A stretch of DNA of 64,000 nucleotides from positions 124,001-188,000 of the forward strand of contig NZ_JAHHZM010000009.1 of assembly GCF_018642165.1 (NCBI RefSeq), written 5' to 3'. Numbering within the stretch: position 1 is the stretch's first letter; every line of letters starts with the position of its first letter. Positions 28,503-37,131 of this stretch are shown in pieces. Source of the stretch: Echinicola shivajiensis. Its GTDB lineage: Bacteria > Bacteroidota > Bacteroidia > Cytophagales > Cyclobacteriaceae. The notes beneath the pieces were generated by a model. It made no database searches and was not told the DNA's origin. It worked only from the letters and a program-made list of their open reading frames with translations. A program made the translations under genes and the position numbers.

Positions 28503-29003
28503 TCAATCCATGAAGGATTCTACATCTTTATTTCTTAAATCAAGTCCTCCCTGCAAAATGGAATTAAGGTTTACCAAATAAAAGGTCCAACCTGTCTTGC
28601 AGCCAACATGATAATTTTCCTTGGTAGTATTATAATGTGGGATATTCTCTTGATCGAGCTTGACGATCGTCTTTCCATTATCTTCAAGTATGTTAACACT
28701 GACTATCCCTGCCTTGCCAAAACTGAATTTTAAATGATCCTTACCATTGATTTCCAGGATTTCCCCTTCTTCCATTACAGAGTCGGGATATCCATGCCAT
28801 AACCATTTGTAGGTGTCCAAGATATGGAGATGATCATTTTTGTCTCGTACTTTACCGGAAGCATCTTTAAATTCTGCGGAACGCAGAAACCAACTCTCAA
28901 GACCAGCAGGAGTGGTCCAAGCATCATAAATACTTTTTACATCACTCTTAATTGGAGTTTTTATGGTAAACCTACTCCAGTCAAATGTACTATTTTCAGA
29001 CAT
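28503..29003 (-). CDS. SRPBCC/AHSA1-like START-domain protein
   Basis: Protein of 166 residues without a signal. The whole length matches the Bet v1-like fold of the AHSA1 group: FTIKTPIKSDVKSIYDAWTT at the start, GLESWFLRSAEF, then beta strands with DTYKWLWHGYP, and a final helix GWTFYLVNLNSILQGG. Such proteins bind hydrophobic ligands or co-chaperones; no function is known for this one. It is encoded 23 bp downstream of the DinB-like gene and 16 bp upstream of the AlkD-like gene. Confidence 0.82.
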   Translation of the reverse strand: MSENSTFDWSRFTIKTPIKSDVKSIYDAWTTPAGLESWFLRSAEFKDASGKVRDKNDHLHILDTYKWLWHGYPDSVMEEGEILEINGKDHLKFSFGKAGIVSVNILEDNGKTIVKLDQENIPHYNTTKENYHVGCKTGWTFYLVNLNSILQGGLDLRNKDVESFMD

Positions 29004-29026
29004 GGTTATATGGGGTTTAGGATTTA

Positions 29027-29587
29027 TTAGATTGTGTTTTTATTAAAGTTTCCCTGATGCGCTAGAGCTTGCTTAATATGAGCCAAATGGTGCTCACAAT
29101 GCCATGCATACATACCAATGGTTTCTTTCAGATTTAACTCTTTGCGATGCTCTGGGTGGTAGTAAGTTTTATTTAGATCTTTTTCATCCAAGCTTTTTAG
29201 TAATAGAGTCCAGCGATGATGCAAGGCCGAAATCAGCATTAGGGAGGCAGAAATATCCTTATCCTGATAATCCGCCAATTTGGCCCATCGATCCTCAAAA
29301 TAAGGTTTGATGCTAGGGCTGTCTTCGGTAAGTGCTAATTTAAATCTTATGATACTATTTATATGACTATCTGCACAATGGTGAACTACTTCCCTAATAT
29401 TCCAGCCATCAGGCCGATATGGCCATTCCCTTTCCTCATCTGTAAGCCCTTTTGTAAGGGCTTTGATTTTCTCAGGAAAGTCAGCTATAGCTGTTATCCA
29501 ATTATTTATCTTGTCCTCATCTATGGTTAAAGGAAGCTTAAAAGTGCCTATGGGATATTTTAATTTTTGAAGTTCAAGGTTGTCCAT
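29027..29587 (-). CDS. DinB/YfiT-type metal-dependent protein (bacillithiol-transferase-like)
   Basis: Protein of 186 residues of the DinB four-helix fold. The N-terminal YPIGTFKLP is typical of YfiT/BstA. The metal-binding histidines are visible in REVVHHCADSHINS (helix 2) and in AWHCEHHLAHIKQAL at the C-terminus. YfiT-like proteins act as thiol S-transferases or metal-dependent hydrolases in detoxification. Co-localisation with a predicted alkylation-repair gene fits a role in electrophile resistance (inference). A MITE-like element lies directly upstream, within its likely promoter region. Confidence 0.87.
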   Translation of the reverse strand: MDNLELQKLKYPIGTFKLPLTIDEDKINNWITAIADFPEKIKALTKGLTDEEREWPYRPDGWNIREVVHHCADSHINSIIRFKLALTEDSPSIKPYFEDRWAKLADYQDKDISASLMLISALHHRWTLLLKSLDEKDLNKTYYHPEHRKELNLKETIGMYAWHCEHHLAHIKQALAHQGNFNKNTI

Positions 29588-29648
29588 GAGCCTGTAAAAT
29601 TTAGTAATGATGTAATTTAAAAATTCTTTATCAATAGCATTCTTCTGG

Positions 29649-29811
29649 GACTAATGTTCAGGGAAATCGATTTTAAGGTATCAGTGCAAAGATGTCAGCC
29701 TGAGCGGAGTCGAAGGCTAGACGTAGGACCTCGACTCCGCTCGGTCTGACCCTTTATTACCTGCATTAAATAACAACTTGGCCAAAAGGCGATTTCCCTA
29801 GACTAATGTTC
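29649..29811. mobile_element. MITE-like element with 11-bp flanking direct repeats
   Basis: A 140-bp segment (29660-29799) begins with AGGGAAATCG and ends with its exact reverse complement CGATTTCCCT (29790-29799). It is flanked by identical copies of GACTAATGTTC at 29649-29659 and 29801-29811, with one extra A at the right junction. This is the layout of a transposon-type insertion with target duplication. It encodes no protein and carries the central hairpin listed separately. An 11-bp duplication is within the range reported for IS4-type elements, but no transposase is here. One copy alone cannot prove mobility. Confidence 0.55.
29694..29750. repeat. Bacteroidetes intergenic hairpin repeat (GAGCGGAGTCGA type)
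   Basis: The left arm 29694-29716 and the right arm 29729-29750 are near-perfect inverted copies of a 22-23-base sequence containing GAGCGGAGTCGA; two positions differ and one base is bulged. The sequence type is widely repeated in Bacteroidetes genomes. The stem would be very stable in RNA and could act as a terminator or processing site, but there is no T-run. Confidence 0.8.
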
Positions 29812-29823
29812 TGTTTTGACTTT

Positions 29824-30333
29824 TCAATCAGGTTTTCTTTTATAAATACCTTTAAATGCTACTTTTTCTACCTCTAGATTCCGATCCAATATCTCCCAAA
29901 GCTGGATGATACTACCATCTGTTCCAATGGTCCAAGTGATACGGTTGTATTGCCATTTGCCTTCCGGACTTTGACTCAGTTCACTCTGCAAAACCATACT
30001 GCTAGCAGTGGCCTTTCCTTTTAGCTGAAGGTTATTCCCTTGATTGTCAACCCAAATCTGGTTCCAAGTAGAATCGGCAGGATCATAGAAATTAAAACTA
30101 CTGCCAGTGCTGCCTGATTTTCCTTGCCAGTTTTCTTGGATCAAGCATCCTGCTTCCATTTTGACAATATTATTTTCACCTATTTTCTTCCCATCGGTAT
30201 CATAAACATTCCATTCCCCTAGCCAAAAGTCAAATTGGAGATGGTTTTGTGTACAGCAACCGCATTCTGCTTGAGCTAGGGTATAATGGTGGATTGATAT
30301 CAAAAGGAAAAAAATGGACACAAACTTTTGCAT
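29824..30333 (-). CDS. Secreted DUF1579-like protein
   Basis: Protein of 169 residues with a signal peptide ending near LAQA (about residue 21). The mature part starts with a cysteine cluster (ECGCC) and then FDFWLGEWNVYDTDGKKIGENNI, the opening of the DUF1579-like/lipocalin-like group; later strands such as SGSTGSSFNFYDP, WNQIWVDNQGNNLQLKG and ITWTIGTDGSIIQLWEI support a small beta-barrel. The function is unknown. It is separated from the sulfatase gene upstream by 68 bp on the same strand. Confidence 0.75.
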   Translation of the reverse strand: MQKFVSIFFLLISIHHYTLAQAECGCCTQNHLQFDFWLGEWNVYDTDGKKIGENNIVKMEAGCLIQENWQGKSGSTGSSFNFYDPADSTWNQIWVDNQGNNLQLKGKATASSMVLQSELSQSPEGKWQYNRITWTIGTDGSIIQLWEILDRNLEVEKVAFKGIYKRKPD

Positions 30334-30401
30334 AGTCTTTGGATTTATAAGCTATACATAATTTAAGTAAAATATGTCCTAATGGCAACATAGTCAGTTG
30401 T

Positions 30402-32000
30402 TTAGTGTTTAGTGTTCCCAGAAGTGTTTTTAATGACGTTAATCTGGTTTTTGCCTGAACCGTATAGGCCATTTTGGAAGTCCCCATCACATGCCTCTAG
30501 CATTAATTTTTTGAGCTGTTCCAGTTTTTCAGGTTTTTGCTTAGAAAGGTCATTCTCCTCCTTATAATCCTTTGGTAGATAGTATAACTCGAAGACATTT
30601 TTCCTCAAATAAGACCTGATTTTCCAACCATCTTCTGTAATTAAGGTAGGTCCTTCAAATGAAGAATGTACTATATAATCATGCGATTTTTGTTCTCCAT
30701 CTCCTAATAAAGTATTAAGAAATGAAATACCATCAGAACCGGTATTTTTGCTAAAGCCAGTTATTTCGGCCATGGTTGGTAAAAAGTCATAATTGGTAAC
30801 CAATAAATCCGAACTGCTTCCAGCTTTTACCTTGCCGGGCCATCTCACGATCAAAGGAACCTCAATACCACCTTGTAGGTTACTTCTTTTCATTCCCGCA
30901 CGGCCATTATTGCCATCAAAGATATCTCCAGCCAGTTCACTATAGTATTTCCTTTCCAAATTGTCAAAACGTTCACCTGTTTGCATATTGGTGTATGGCT
31001 TTAGCACCCGGTCTTTCATGCTATAGTATATCTCATGGCCATTGTCTGATGTGAAAATTACGATGGTATTATCATCAATTCCATTTTTCTTTAGTTCATC
31101 CAAGATTTCCCCAACATTATCATCCAGCAATTTGACCATGGAGGCATATTCCTTTTCGATTTGTGTCAGATCATTCAGTTTAGCAATTTCTGGATGTACA
31201 GCAGGAATGGACACAGGCCCGTGAGGCAGCTGGGTAGGGAAGTAAAGGAAAAAAGGCTGATCTTTCTTTTCCCGAATGAAGCTAAGAACCTCTTCCATAA
31301 AAATGTTCTGGGAATAAACGGCCTTTCCGTTCATGTCCCACCTTTCTCTATAGGCTTCTTCGGTCTCCATTTCAATGCTTTTTCCACCGTTTATTAGCGT
31401 ATTGCCAGGGATTTCTAATAATTCACCATCTTCAAAAAGAAAGGGAGGATAAAAGCCATGGGCACGCACGTGGTCCAAGTATCCTAAATAATGGTCCCAG
31501 CCATGTCGCTTCATTTGCATATGGGAAGCAGAGAAACCCCATTCCAACTTTCCAAATTGGGCAGTGGTATAGCCTGCTTCCTGAGCTACTTGGCCCAAGA
31601 ATACTTGCTCCTCAGGAATTGGGCTGAGGGCTGTATTGATCATATTCTCTATTTCTTCGTGCTGCAATTCTCCCGTACTGATAGCTTCATATAGTTTTCC
31701 CTGGGTGATTTCAAAACCATCTTCATGGCAATCATGCAAACCAGTAATCAAAGCAGCTCTTGCTGGGGCACAAAGCATGCTTCCGCTGGCATTGGTAAAC
31801 CGCATGCCTTCCGCTGCTAAGCGGTCGATGTTGGGAGTTTGGATATATTGCTGTCCTTCATGGCTGAGAAGTCCTTTTCCTAGATCATCAGCATATATCA
31901 GGATAATATTTGGCTTTGAAACTATGTCCGCTTTCTTGTTACAGGAAGTGGCAATGATCAATGATGTAATAAATAAAATAGTTTGGGTTTTAATATTCAT
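30402..32000 (-). CDS. Sulfatase (arylsulfatase family S1), lipoprotein
   Basis: Protein of about 532 residues with a lipoprotein signal (IIATSC, lipid Cys20). The sulfatase signature CAPAR (Cys77 to Arg81) within SMLCAPARAALITG carries the cysteine converted to formylglycine. Metal ligands appear in ILIYADDLGKG near residue 34 and IVIFTSDNGHEIYY around residue 320. The rest is the alkaline-phosphatase-like fold with a C-terminal subdomain. The start is set at the ATG at 32000, because the signal peptide begins there. It removes sulfate from carbohydrates; the target cannot be read. No maturation enzyme (FGE or anSME) is in the window. Confidence 0.93.
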   Translation of the reverse strand: MNIKTQTILFITSLIIATSCNKKADIVSKPNIILIYADDLGKGLLSHEGQQYIQTPNIDRLAAEGMRFTNASGSMLCAPARAALITGLHDCHEDGFEITQGKLYEAISTGELQHEEIENMINTALSPIPEEQVFLGQVAQEAGYTTAQFGKLEWGFSASHMQMKRHGWDHYLGYLDHVRAHGFYPPFLFEDGELLEIPGNTLINGGKSIEMETEEAYRERWDMNGKAVYSQNIFMEEVLSFIREKKDQPFFLYFPTQLPHGPVSIPAVHPEIAKLNDLTQIEKEYASMVKLLDDNVGEILDELKKNGIDDNTIVIFTSDNGHEIYYSMKDRVLKPYTNMQTGERFDNLERKYYSELAGDIFDGNNGRAGMKRSNLQGGIEVPLIVRWPGKVKAGSSSDLLVTNYDFLPTMAEITGFSKNTGSDGISFLNTLLGDGEQKSHDYIVHSSFEGPTLITEDGWKIRSYLRKNVFELYYLPKDYKEENDLSKQKPEKLEQLKKLMLEACDGDFQNGLYGSGKNQINVIKNTSGNTKH

Positions 32001-32074
32001 GTTTATGGGATAATATAAAGTCAAGCCTTGCAGATTGACTTTGGTGGTAAATCTAAAATTGGGGAAAGGGCAGA

Positions 32075-32581
32075 TTATCTTATCTTAACCTCTGAAACCA
32101 TGGCCTCAGGATCCAATACCTTTTGTTTTTCCTCGGGGCTGAGGGACAATTCAGAAATGGTTTTTGATTGGGAAGGTTTATGAAGGAGGAATATAATGAT
32201 CATGATACCAGCAAGGCCTAGGAATAGTAGGTCTGCGCTTACAAAGTAGGCAACAATGGCTGTTATTGCAGGAACTTCCAGCATGGCGTATTTGACCACC
32301 AAAGCTGTAATATATCCCGTTAACTTGTCCTTCAATTGTTTGTTCTGTTTAATTTTAATCAACTGCTTCTTGAAATAGATACTTGAGCCAAATATGGCGG
32401 TCAGCACTAAAGTCGGAATTAGAAATTTCAAAAATAGGTTGAAATCCACATCTGGATTCTCAGGTTTTTCGGTCAAAAAATAGGCTGCAGTGAAAAATCC
32501 TATTTGGGTAATCAATAACATATTATAAAGAATAGACATGTTTTTGAAATACTCTTTTGATGATTGGGCCTGAGTACGCAT
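32075..32581 (-). CDS. Four-helix membrane protein of unknown function
   Basis: Protein of 168 residues with four predicted transmembrane helices at about 17-36, 50-70, 88-112 and 116-133, and a charged C-terminal tail (SLSPEEKQKVLDPEAMVSEVKIR) on the cytoplasmic side. The loop between helices 2 and 3 is very basic (KKQLIKIKQNKQLKDK). I do not recognise the family. It stands 74 bp upstream of the sulfatase gene in the same orientation and might be part of the same transcript. Confidence 0.7.
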   Translation of the reverse strand: MRTQAQSSKEYFKNMSILYNMLLITQIGFFTAAYFLTEKPENPDVDFNLFLKFLIPTLVLTAIFGSSIYFKKQLIKIKQNKQLKDKLTGYITALVVKYAMLEVPAITAIVAYFVSADLLFLGLAGIMIIIFLLHKPSQSKTISELSLSPEEKQKVLDPEAMVSEVKIR

Positions 32582-32789
32582 ATGAATTCGATTGAACTTA
32601 AAATCTATTAAAAAATAATATTAAGCATAAATTTATAAACTAACTATATGGATAATGAGGTCAGGAGAGTTTTGGATAATTGTTGATAGATTTTGATCAA
32701 TATTTTATAAGTAGCGGTATAAATTATTGTGCAAATTGATCCTATCAATTGAGATTATACCTTAAAACTGGTGGTCTTTGAATATCACT

Positions 32790-33098
32790 TTAAATGCTGA
32801 ATACTGCTATGCAGATAATTATGGCCAAGATGCTCACCCATTTGTTTTTGGCCATAGCTGACCAAGTGCAGGCTAGGGTAGCGAAGAGGTAGATCATGGA
32901 GGAGAATTGTTGGGAATTCTTGTAATCTGCCCAATTTCCCTTTCCTTCATAATAATAAAAAGTATTGTTACCTGAGAGATTAGGTGCGTTAAGCCATTCT
33001 GAAACTGAATACAGGAAAAACACCAAAGAAACCAGCCCTAAAGCCAGTACCAAGGGAACCAGGTAATGTTGGTTGAATTGTTGTATTTTAGTTTTCAT
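32790..33098 (-). CDS. Small three-helix membrane protein of the iron-uptake operon
   Basis: Protein of 102 residues with helices at about 12-32, 65-82 and 86-102 and a short aromatic, glycine-rich loop (NNTFYYYEGKGNWADYKNS). It begins 2 bp after the PepSY gene ends, so the two are translationally coupled. Similar small proteins follow PepSY genes in other Bacteroidetes iron loci and may be subunits of the same membrane complex (inference). No catalytic motif is visible. Confidence 0.75.
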   Translation of the reverse strand: MKTKIQQFNQHYLVPLVLALGLVSLVFFLYSVSEWLNAPNLSGNNTFYYYEGKGNWADYKNSQQFSSMIYLFATLACTWSAMAKNKWVSILAIIICIAVFSI

Positions 33099-33100
33099 GC

Positions 33101-34420
33101 TTAATTCGTTAAATTTTTCCCAGATTTAAATTTCTGGACAAGGACTTTTCCTAAGCCCCTTATGATCAAGATTAAGAAGAAGCCATAAACCAAAGTGGTG
33201 ACCAATAAGGACGGAATGCCAATTCCATAATTTGTACTTAAAATGGCTATGATTGCCAAAAACATAAGCATTCCGATTGACCACTTCTTTAATATGGTAT
33301 TGATAGGAGTAAAATCAGCCTCTTTTTCCCTGTGTTTTTTTGTGCGTTCCAAGTAAATAATAAAGCCGCTTAAGGACAGATAGGCTGAGCATAAAGCAAG
33401 GAAGCAGTATAATAATTTTAATGGAATCCCTGCAAAATCCCCAAAATGGAAGGATTCCTGTACAAAGAATAGTTTTGCTCCAAAATCCTGATCGCTGATA
33501 TTATATTGGTGAAGTTTTGCATAATCTGCTTTGTCCAAAACCAATTTATTGGACCTTCTTTCATAGGTTTGACCTTTAACGTTTCCGTAGATATGGATCA
33601 ATGCCTGACCATTGGTAGTAGGACGGATATTCCACGGCTGCATTTCAGGAAACTCGTCTTGGATCCTATCGAGTATTAAATCATAATCAAGGGGAAAGAC
33701 AGTGTCTTCGGCTTTGCTCAGGAGTTTTTCCTGCCTCACATAATTATTGGGCAAATCCATATCAGCGGCTTGCATGAGATATACTTGCAGACCTAGCCAA
33801 GCACCGGTGATGGCAATTACGAAGTTAAATACCAAGGTGGCCACACCGATCATTTTGTGGATATCTCCTTGGGTGATGCGCGTGTTTTTTTTGCGGATTT
33901 CACCAAAGGCATGCGTTTTCATGAATTTTCCGTAAATGAGGAAGCCGGTAATGGTAGAAATCAATAGGGCGATTCCTGCCAGACCTACTATTTGCCTGCC
34001 AAATTCCGCTTCATAAAGCCGCACATGGATATTCCTGAGGTAATAGCTGAATGACTCAAAATAGTTTCTTTGGCCTAGAATTTCTCCAGTGTAGGGGTTG
34101 ATATAAACTTCCCAAAACATGGGGTATAATTCTTCGGCTTCTTTGGGTTTAAGGCGGATGTTCCAGGTGTCGACATAAGCCTTTGGAAGTTCCACCTCAA
34201 AAAGATTTTTGTCAGGGTTGGCGGCCAAGGCCTTATTCACAGCCTCGGTTAAGGATACAGTTTTAGATTGCTTTTCTACTTTGGTCAGACTTGGATTGAG
34301 GGCCCTGTCAATTTCTGGGCGAAAAAGGGCAGCGGCACCAGTGATACATAGGAATGCTATCACCACACCTGTATAAAGTCCGATCCAGTTATGAATTCGC
34401 CAAAGTAGTTTTGTATCCAT
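33101..34420 (-). CDS. PepSY-associated transmembrane protein (siderophore/ferric reductase-like)
   Basis: Protein of 439 residues. It starts with WRIHNWIGLYTGVVIAFLCITG, the first helix with a histidine, followed by PepSY-type periplasmic segments (PELD-like EIDRALNPSL, VYINPYTGEILGQRNYF) and further helices with histidines (FSYYLRNIHVRLY, GDIHKMIGV, ESFHFGD). The fold is that of FbpA/FsqB-like and PiuB-like proteins that reduce ferric siderophores at the inner membrane using haem or flavin. It lies 69 bp downstream of the TonB receptor gene, after a hairpin, and is followed by the small membrane protein. Confidence 0.87.
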   Translation of the reverse strand: MDTKLLWRIHNWIGLYTGVVIAFLCITGAAALFRPEIDRALNPSLTKVEKQSKTVSLTEAVNKALAANPDKNLFEVELPKAYVDTWNIRLKPKEAEELYPMFWEVYINPYTGEILGQRNYFESFSYYLRNIHVRLYEAEFGRQIVGLAGIALLISTITGFLIYGKFMKTHAFGEIRKKNTRITQGDIHKMIGVATLVFNFVIAITGAWLGLQVYLMQAADMDLPNNYVRQEKLLSKAEDTVFPLDYDLILDRIQDEFPEMQPWNIRPTTNGQALIHIYGNVKGQTYERRSNKLVLDKADYAKLHQYNISDQDFGAKLFFVQESFHFGDFAGIPLKLLYCFLALCSAYLSLSGFIIYLERTKKHREKEADFTPINTILKKWSIGMLMFLAIIAILSTNYGIGIPSLLVTTLVYGFFLILIIRGLGKVLVQKFKSGKNLTN

Positions 34421-34432
34421 ATTTATAAACTC

Positions 34433-34462
34433 AAAAACTTCCAGTGATTATCTGGAAGTTTT
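34433..34462 (-). terminator. Perfect hairpin between the receptor and the PepSY gene
   Basis: AAAACTTCCAG (34434-34444) and CTGGAAGTTTT (34452-34462) are exact complements with a seven-base loop. Read on the minus strand the stem is followed by five T. It lies inside the operon and would reduce transcription of the two distal genes relative to the receptor. Confidence 0.8.
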
Positions 34463-34489
34463 GTACTTTATTGAGGTAATGTTTTAAAG

Positions 34490-36949
34490 TTAGAAAACAT
34501 AAGAAACAGTCGTCATTACATTTCTAGGCGCCCCAGGGAATGCTCTTAAGTAGTCATATCCCCCCACCCAATGTTTTTTGTCCAACACATTGTTGATATT
34601 CATCTGGATCTGGAATTTTTTCATTTTGTAATAGACCGCAGCATCTACTAATTGATAGGAAGGAAATACTGGCGGTTCTGCCGTTGATCCCAAAGAACCA
34701 TATCTTTCCGTAACGAAGTTGGTTCCCAGGCCAAAACCAAGCCCTTTGAAGGAACCTTCTCTAATGATATATTTGGTCCAGATATTACCCGCATGCTTTG
34801 GAGCATTTGGTTTTTGTCTTCCGATCAGGTTTTCATCATCACTTTCTTCTATAGTAGCCTCATTGAAAGAGTAGTTGGCTACCAAGCTCCAGTTGTCGGT
34901 GATTTTTCCAGCAAGATCCAATTCAAATCCTTGGGAAACATCTTTGCCAGTTTGTACCAATAAATCAGGGTTTCCAGCTTGATTGGCATTGTACAAGGCT
35001 CCTTTTTCAGTAAGGTAATAAAGGGCTACCGAGGCACTTAACCTACCCTCAAACCAATCACTCTTTGCACCAATTTCCTTTAATTCACTGGTCAATGGAT
35101 CAAAAGGTCCTCCTGCGAGAGGGTTGTTGATCACGCTGGCTGTCTGAGGCTGATAACCTTGGACATATGTACCATAAAGGTTGATGTTTTGATTGAGTTC
35201 ATAAACCAATCCCACTCTTGGAATCAAGGCGTTTTGGGTGACTTTTTCTTCATCTTCACTTTTGTAGTTCAGTACATCTGTATAGTATTCTTGTCTCAAG
35301 CCCAAAAGTACTTGTAGTTTACCAATGGTCGCTTGTTCCTGAATATATATGCCATTGGAATATAGCTGGGACTGAGCGAAAATGTTGGTGCTGTATAAGT
35401 ACTTGCTAATATCCCTGATCTGGTTGGCAAATGGGTCAGTCAGGTCAAAATGTGGCACTACAGGTATAGGATTACCATCAGCATCTAATGCATATTGGTC
35501 TTTATTAACAGGATTATAGGAGTTTATGGCACTACTGCGATCAGCGTTCCAATAGCCTCTTGCTTGTAATTGTGACCCTCCTGGGTGAAGCACTTGTTGG
35601 AAGTAATCATAGCCGAAAAGCATTTTGTGGTTGATACTTCCTGTACTGAAATTATAGTTGAAGTAGTTATTGAAATTATTATTGCTCCAGCTTCTTTTTC
35701 TGATCGACATTCTCATCTCCACTTTTTCTGGATCTAGGCTACCGTCGCCAAGTGCTGCATATTTATTATTGCTTCGGTGTTCCAATAGGTCCTCTTGATA
35801 ATTAGACCTCATATAGATGGAATTAAAGCTTAACCCTTCTGTAAATTCATGACGAAGAGATATAGTTGCATTAACACTTTCTTCCTTCAAATAATCGTTT
35901 GCAGCATTCAGGGCCTTGGTAATAGGAACAGAATATAAATCCCCATCTCCAAATACTGCTTGTCCTCTGTCCAATCTACCGTCTGAGTTTTGGTATACGA
36001 TGTCCAGATTAAGCCTGGTTTTATCAGAAGGAAGGAAGGAGAAAGAAGGTGCTACCACCAGGTTTTTGTCATATTGTAGGTCACGGAAGTTTCCGGAATT
36101 TTCATAACCCAAGTTTAGACGGTACAGCAAGGTCCTGTCTTCAGTCATTGGGCCGGTAAAGTCTCCTAAGACCCTAAAAGTATTGAAACTGCCAACTGTT
36201 GAAGTGATGGATTGTCTGGATTCTGTCAATGGCTTTTTGGTTACCCTGTTGATGGTACCTCCAGCAGATGCATTGCCAAAAAGTGCAGAGGCAGGGCCTT
36301 TGATGACTTCCACTCTCTCAATATGCGGGATTAATTGTTGTTTCCAAAAGCTGGTAAATGAGCGCATGCCATTTACCAAATTGCCCGAAATATCCTGTCC
36401 CTTGATACGATGACCTCGGATGGTAATATCGTTATAGAAAGTAAATTGGTTAACACCACTTATGTTTTTTACTACATCGTTTACCCTAAATGCCCCTTGG
36501 TCCAATGCCAGTTCCTTGGTTACATAGCCAATGGATTGGGGAACATTTTTTATCGGAGTAGAGGATTTAGTGCCGATAAATGAGTTAGTGTTTTTATAAC
36601 TGGTTTCAGCTCTCCCCAAAATTTCAACTGTTTGGAGTTCTAACTCGCCTTCACTAAGGCTTATATCAATTTGAGTGGTCTGACCAGAGCTAATTTGTAC
36701 TTGCTTGGTCAATGTCTCATAGGCAAAAGAACTGAATTTAACAGTTTGTGGGCCAACGGGAACATTATCGAAATGAAATGTCCCATTTTCATCAGTTAAA
36801 ACACCTAAGTCAGTTCCTTCAATAAGGACATTGATATATTCAATCTTTTTTCCATTTTCATCCGTCACAGTTCCCTTTAATTGACCTATTTGGGCCATTA
36901 CAAAGGAACTTAAACAAACAAATAGGGTGAAAAGTAAACCTTTTTTCAT
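34490..36949 (-). CDS. TonB-dependent siderophore receptor
   Basis: Protein of 819 residues. A signal peptide ends near VMAQ (residue 19). A carboxypeptidase-regulatory-like domain (about 22-100, GQLKGTVTDENGKKIEYINV) precedes the plug with SIGYVTKELALDQGAFRVNDVVKNISGV, TIRGHRI and VEVIKGPASALFGNASAGGTINRVTKKP near residue 210. The barrel ends in VMTTVSYVF. The plug pattern is that of FhuE/FpvA-like siderophore receptors, so it probably imports a ferric hydroxamate or related chelate. Its promoter is flanked by two Fur-box-like sites and PepSY and a small membrane protein follow. A recognisable N-terminal extension for sigma/anti-sigma signalling is absent. Confidence 0.94.
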   Translation of the reverse strand: MKKGLLFTLFVCLSSFVMAQIGQLKGTVTDENGKKIEYINVLIEGTDLGVLTDENGTFHFDNVPVGPQTVKFSSFAYETLTKQVQISSGQTTQIDISLSEGELELQTVEILGRAETSYKNTNSFIGTKSSTPIKNVPQSIGYVTKELALDQGAFRVNDVVKNISGVNQFTFYNDITIRGHRIKGQDISGNLVNGMRSFTSFWKQQLIPHIERVEVIKGPASALFGNASAGGTINRVTKKPLTESRQSITSTVGSFNTFRVLGDFTGPMTEDRTLLYRLNLGYENSGNFRDLQYDKNLVVAPSFSFLPSDKTRLNLDIVYQNSDGRLDRGQAVFGDGDLYSVPITKALNAANDYLKEESVNATISLRHEFTEGLSFNSIYMRSNYQEDLLEHRSNNKYAALGDGSLDPEKVEMRMSIRKRSWSNNNFNNYFNYNFSTGSINHKMLFGYDYFQQVLHPGGSQLQARGYWNADRSSAINSYNPVNKDQYALDADGNPIPVVPHFDLTDPFANQIRDISKYLYSTNIFAQSQLYSNGIYIQEQATIGKLQVLLGLRQEYYTDVLNYKSEDEEKVTQNALIPRVGLVYELNQNINLYGTYVQGYQPQTASVINNPLAGGPFDPLTSELKEIGAKSDWFEGRLSASVALYYLTEKGALYNANQAGNPDLLVQTGKDVSQGFELDLAGKITDNWSLVANYSFNEATIEESDDENLIGRQKPNAPKHAGNIWTKYIIREGSFKGLGFGLGTNFVTERYGSLGSTAEPPVFPSYQLVDAAVYYKMKKFQIQMNINNVLDKKHWVGGYDYLRAFPGAPRNVMTTVSYVF

Positions 36950-36958
36950 CTTAGATTC

Positions 36959-36980
36959 TATTTAGACTAATTCTTAATGA
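36959..36980. promoter_or_regulatory. Fur-box-like operator, proximal copy
   Basis: TATTTAGACT followed by AATTCTTAATGA, 18 of 22 positions identical to the distal copy at 37029-37050. It lies between the -7 box and the receptor start, at the expected transcription start (about 36977), so binding would block initiation. Confidence 0.6.
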
Positions 36981-36983
36981 CGG

Positions 36984-37014
36984 CAAAATTAAACCTGATT
37001 TGCTTACCCAACAA
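36984..37014 (-). promoter_or_regulatory. Promoter of the siderophore receptor operon
   Basis: On the minus strand, TTG (37012-37014) is followed by 20 bases and then TAATTTTG (36984-36991), matching the Bacteroidetes consensus TTTG-N19-21-TAnnTTTG at the -7 box and less well at -33. The two Fur-box-like sites bracket it. Confidence 0.5.
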
Positions 37015-37028
37015 GGATTTACTGGTTT

Positions 37029-37050
37029 TATTTAGATTTATTCTTATTAA
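37029..37050. promoter_or_regulatory. Fur-box-like operator, distal copy
   Basis: TATTTAGATT followed by TATTCTTATTAA. It sits upstream of the -33 element, 70 bp (start to start) from the proximal copy, in the same orientation. The half-site TATTTAGA recurs in the oxyR operator at 51677. Confidence 0.55.
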
Positions 37051-37123
37051 GGATAGCGAGTGATTATATTTAGAAATTTTCAGGTTGTAATTTTATGTTC
37101 TGAATTTTAGGTCATTAGCGCTT

Positions 37124-37131
37124 TATATTTG
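37124..37131 (+). promoter_or_regulatory. Candidate -7 box for the plus-strand sulfatase gene
   Basis: TATATTTG is an exact match to TAnnTTTG, 185 bp upstream of the sulfatase start; a weak TTCTG lies 21 bases before it. The remaining leader (37132-37315) holds an imperfect hairpin near 37274-37300 (AAATTCGGG / CCCCGATTT) and no ORF. Confidence 0.3.
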
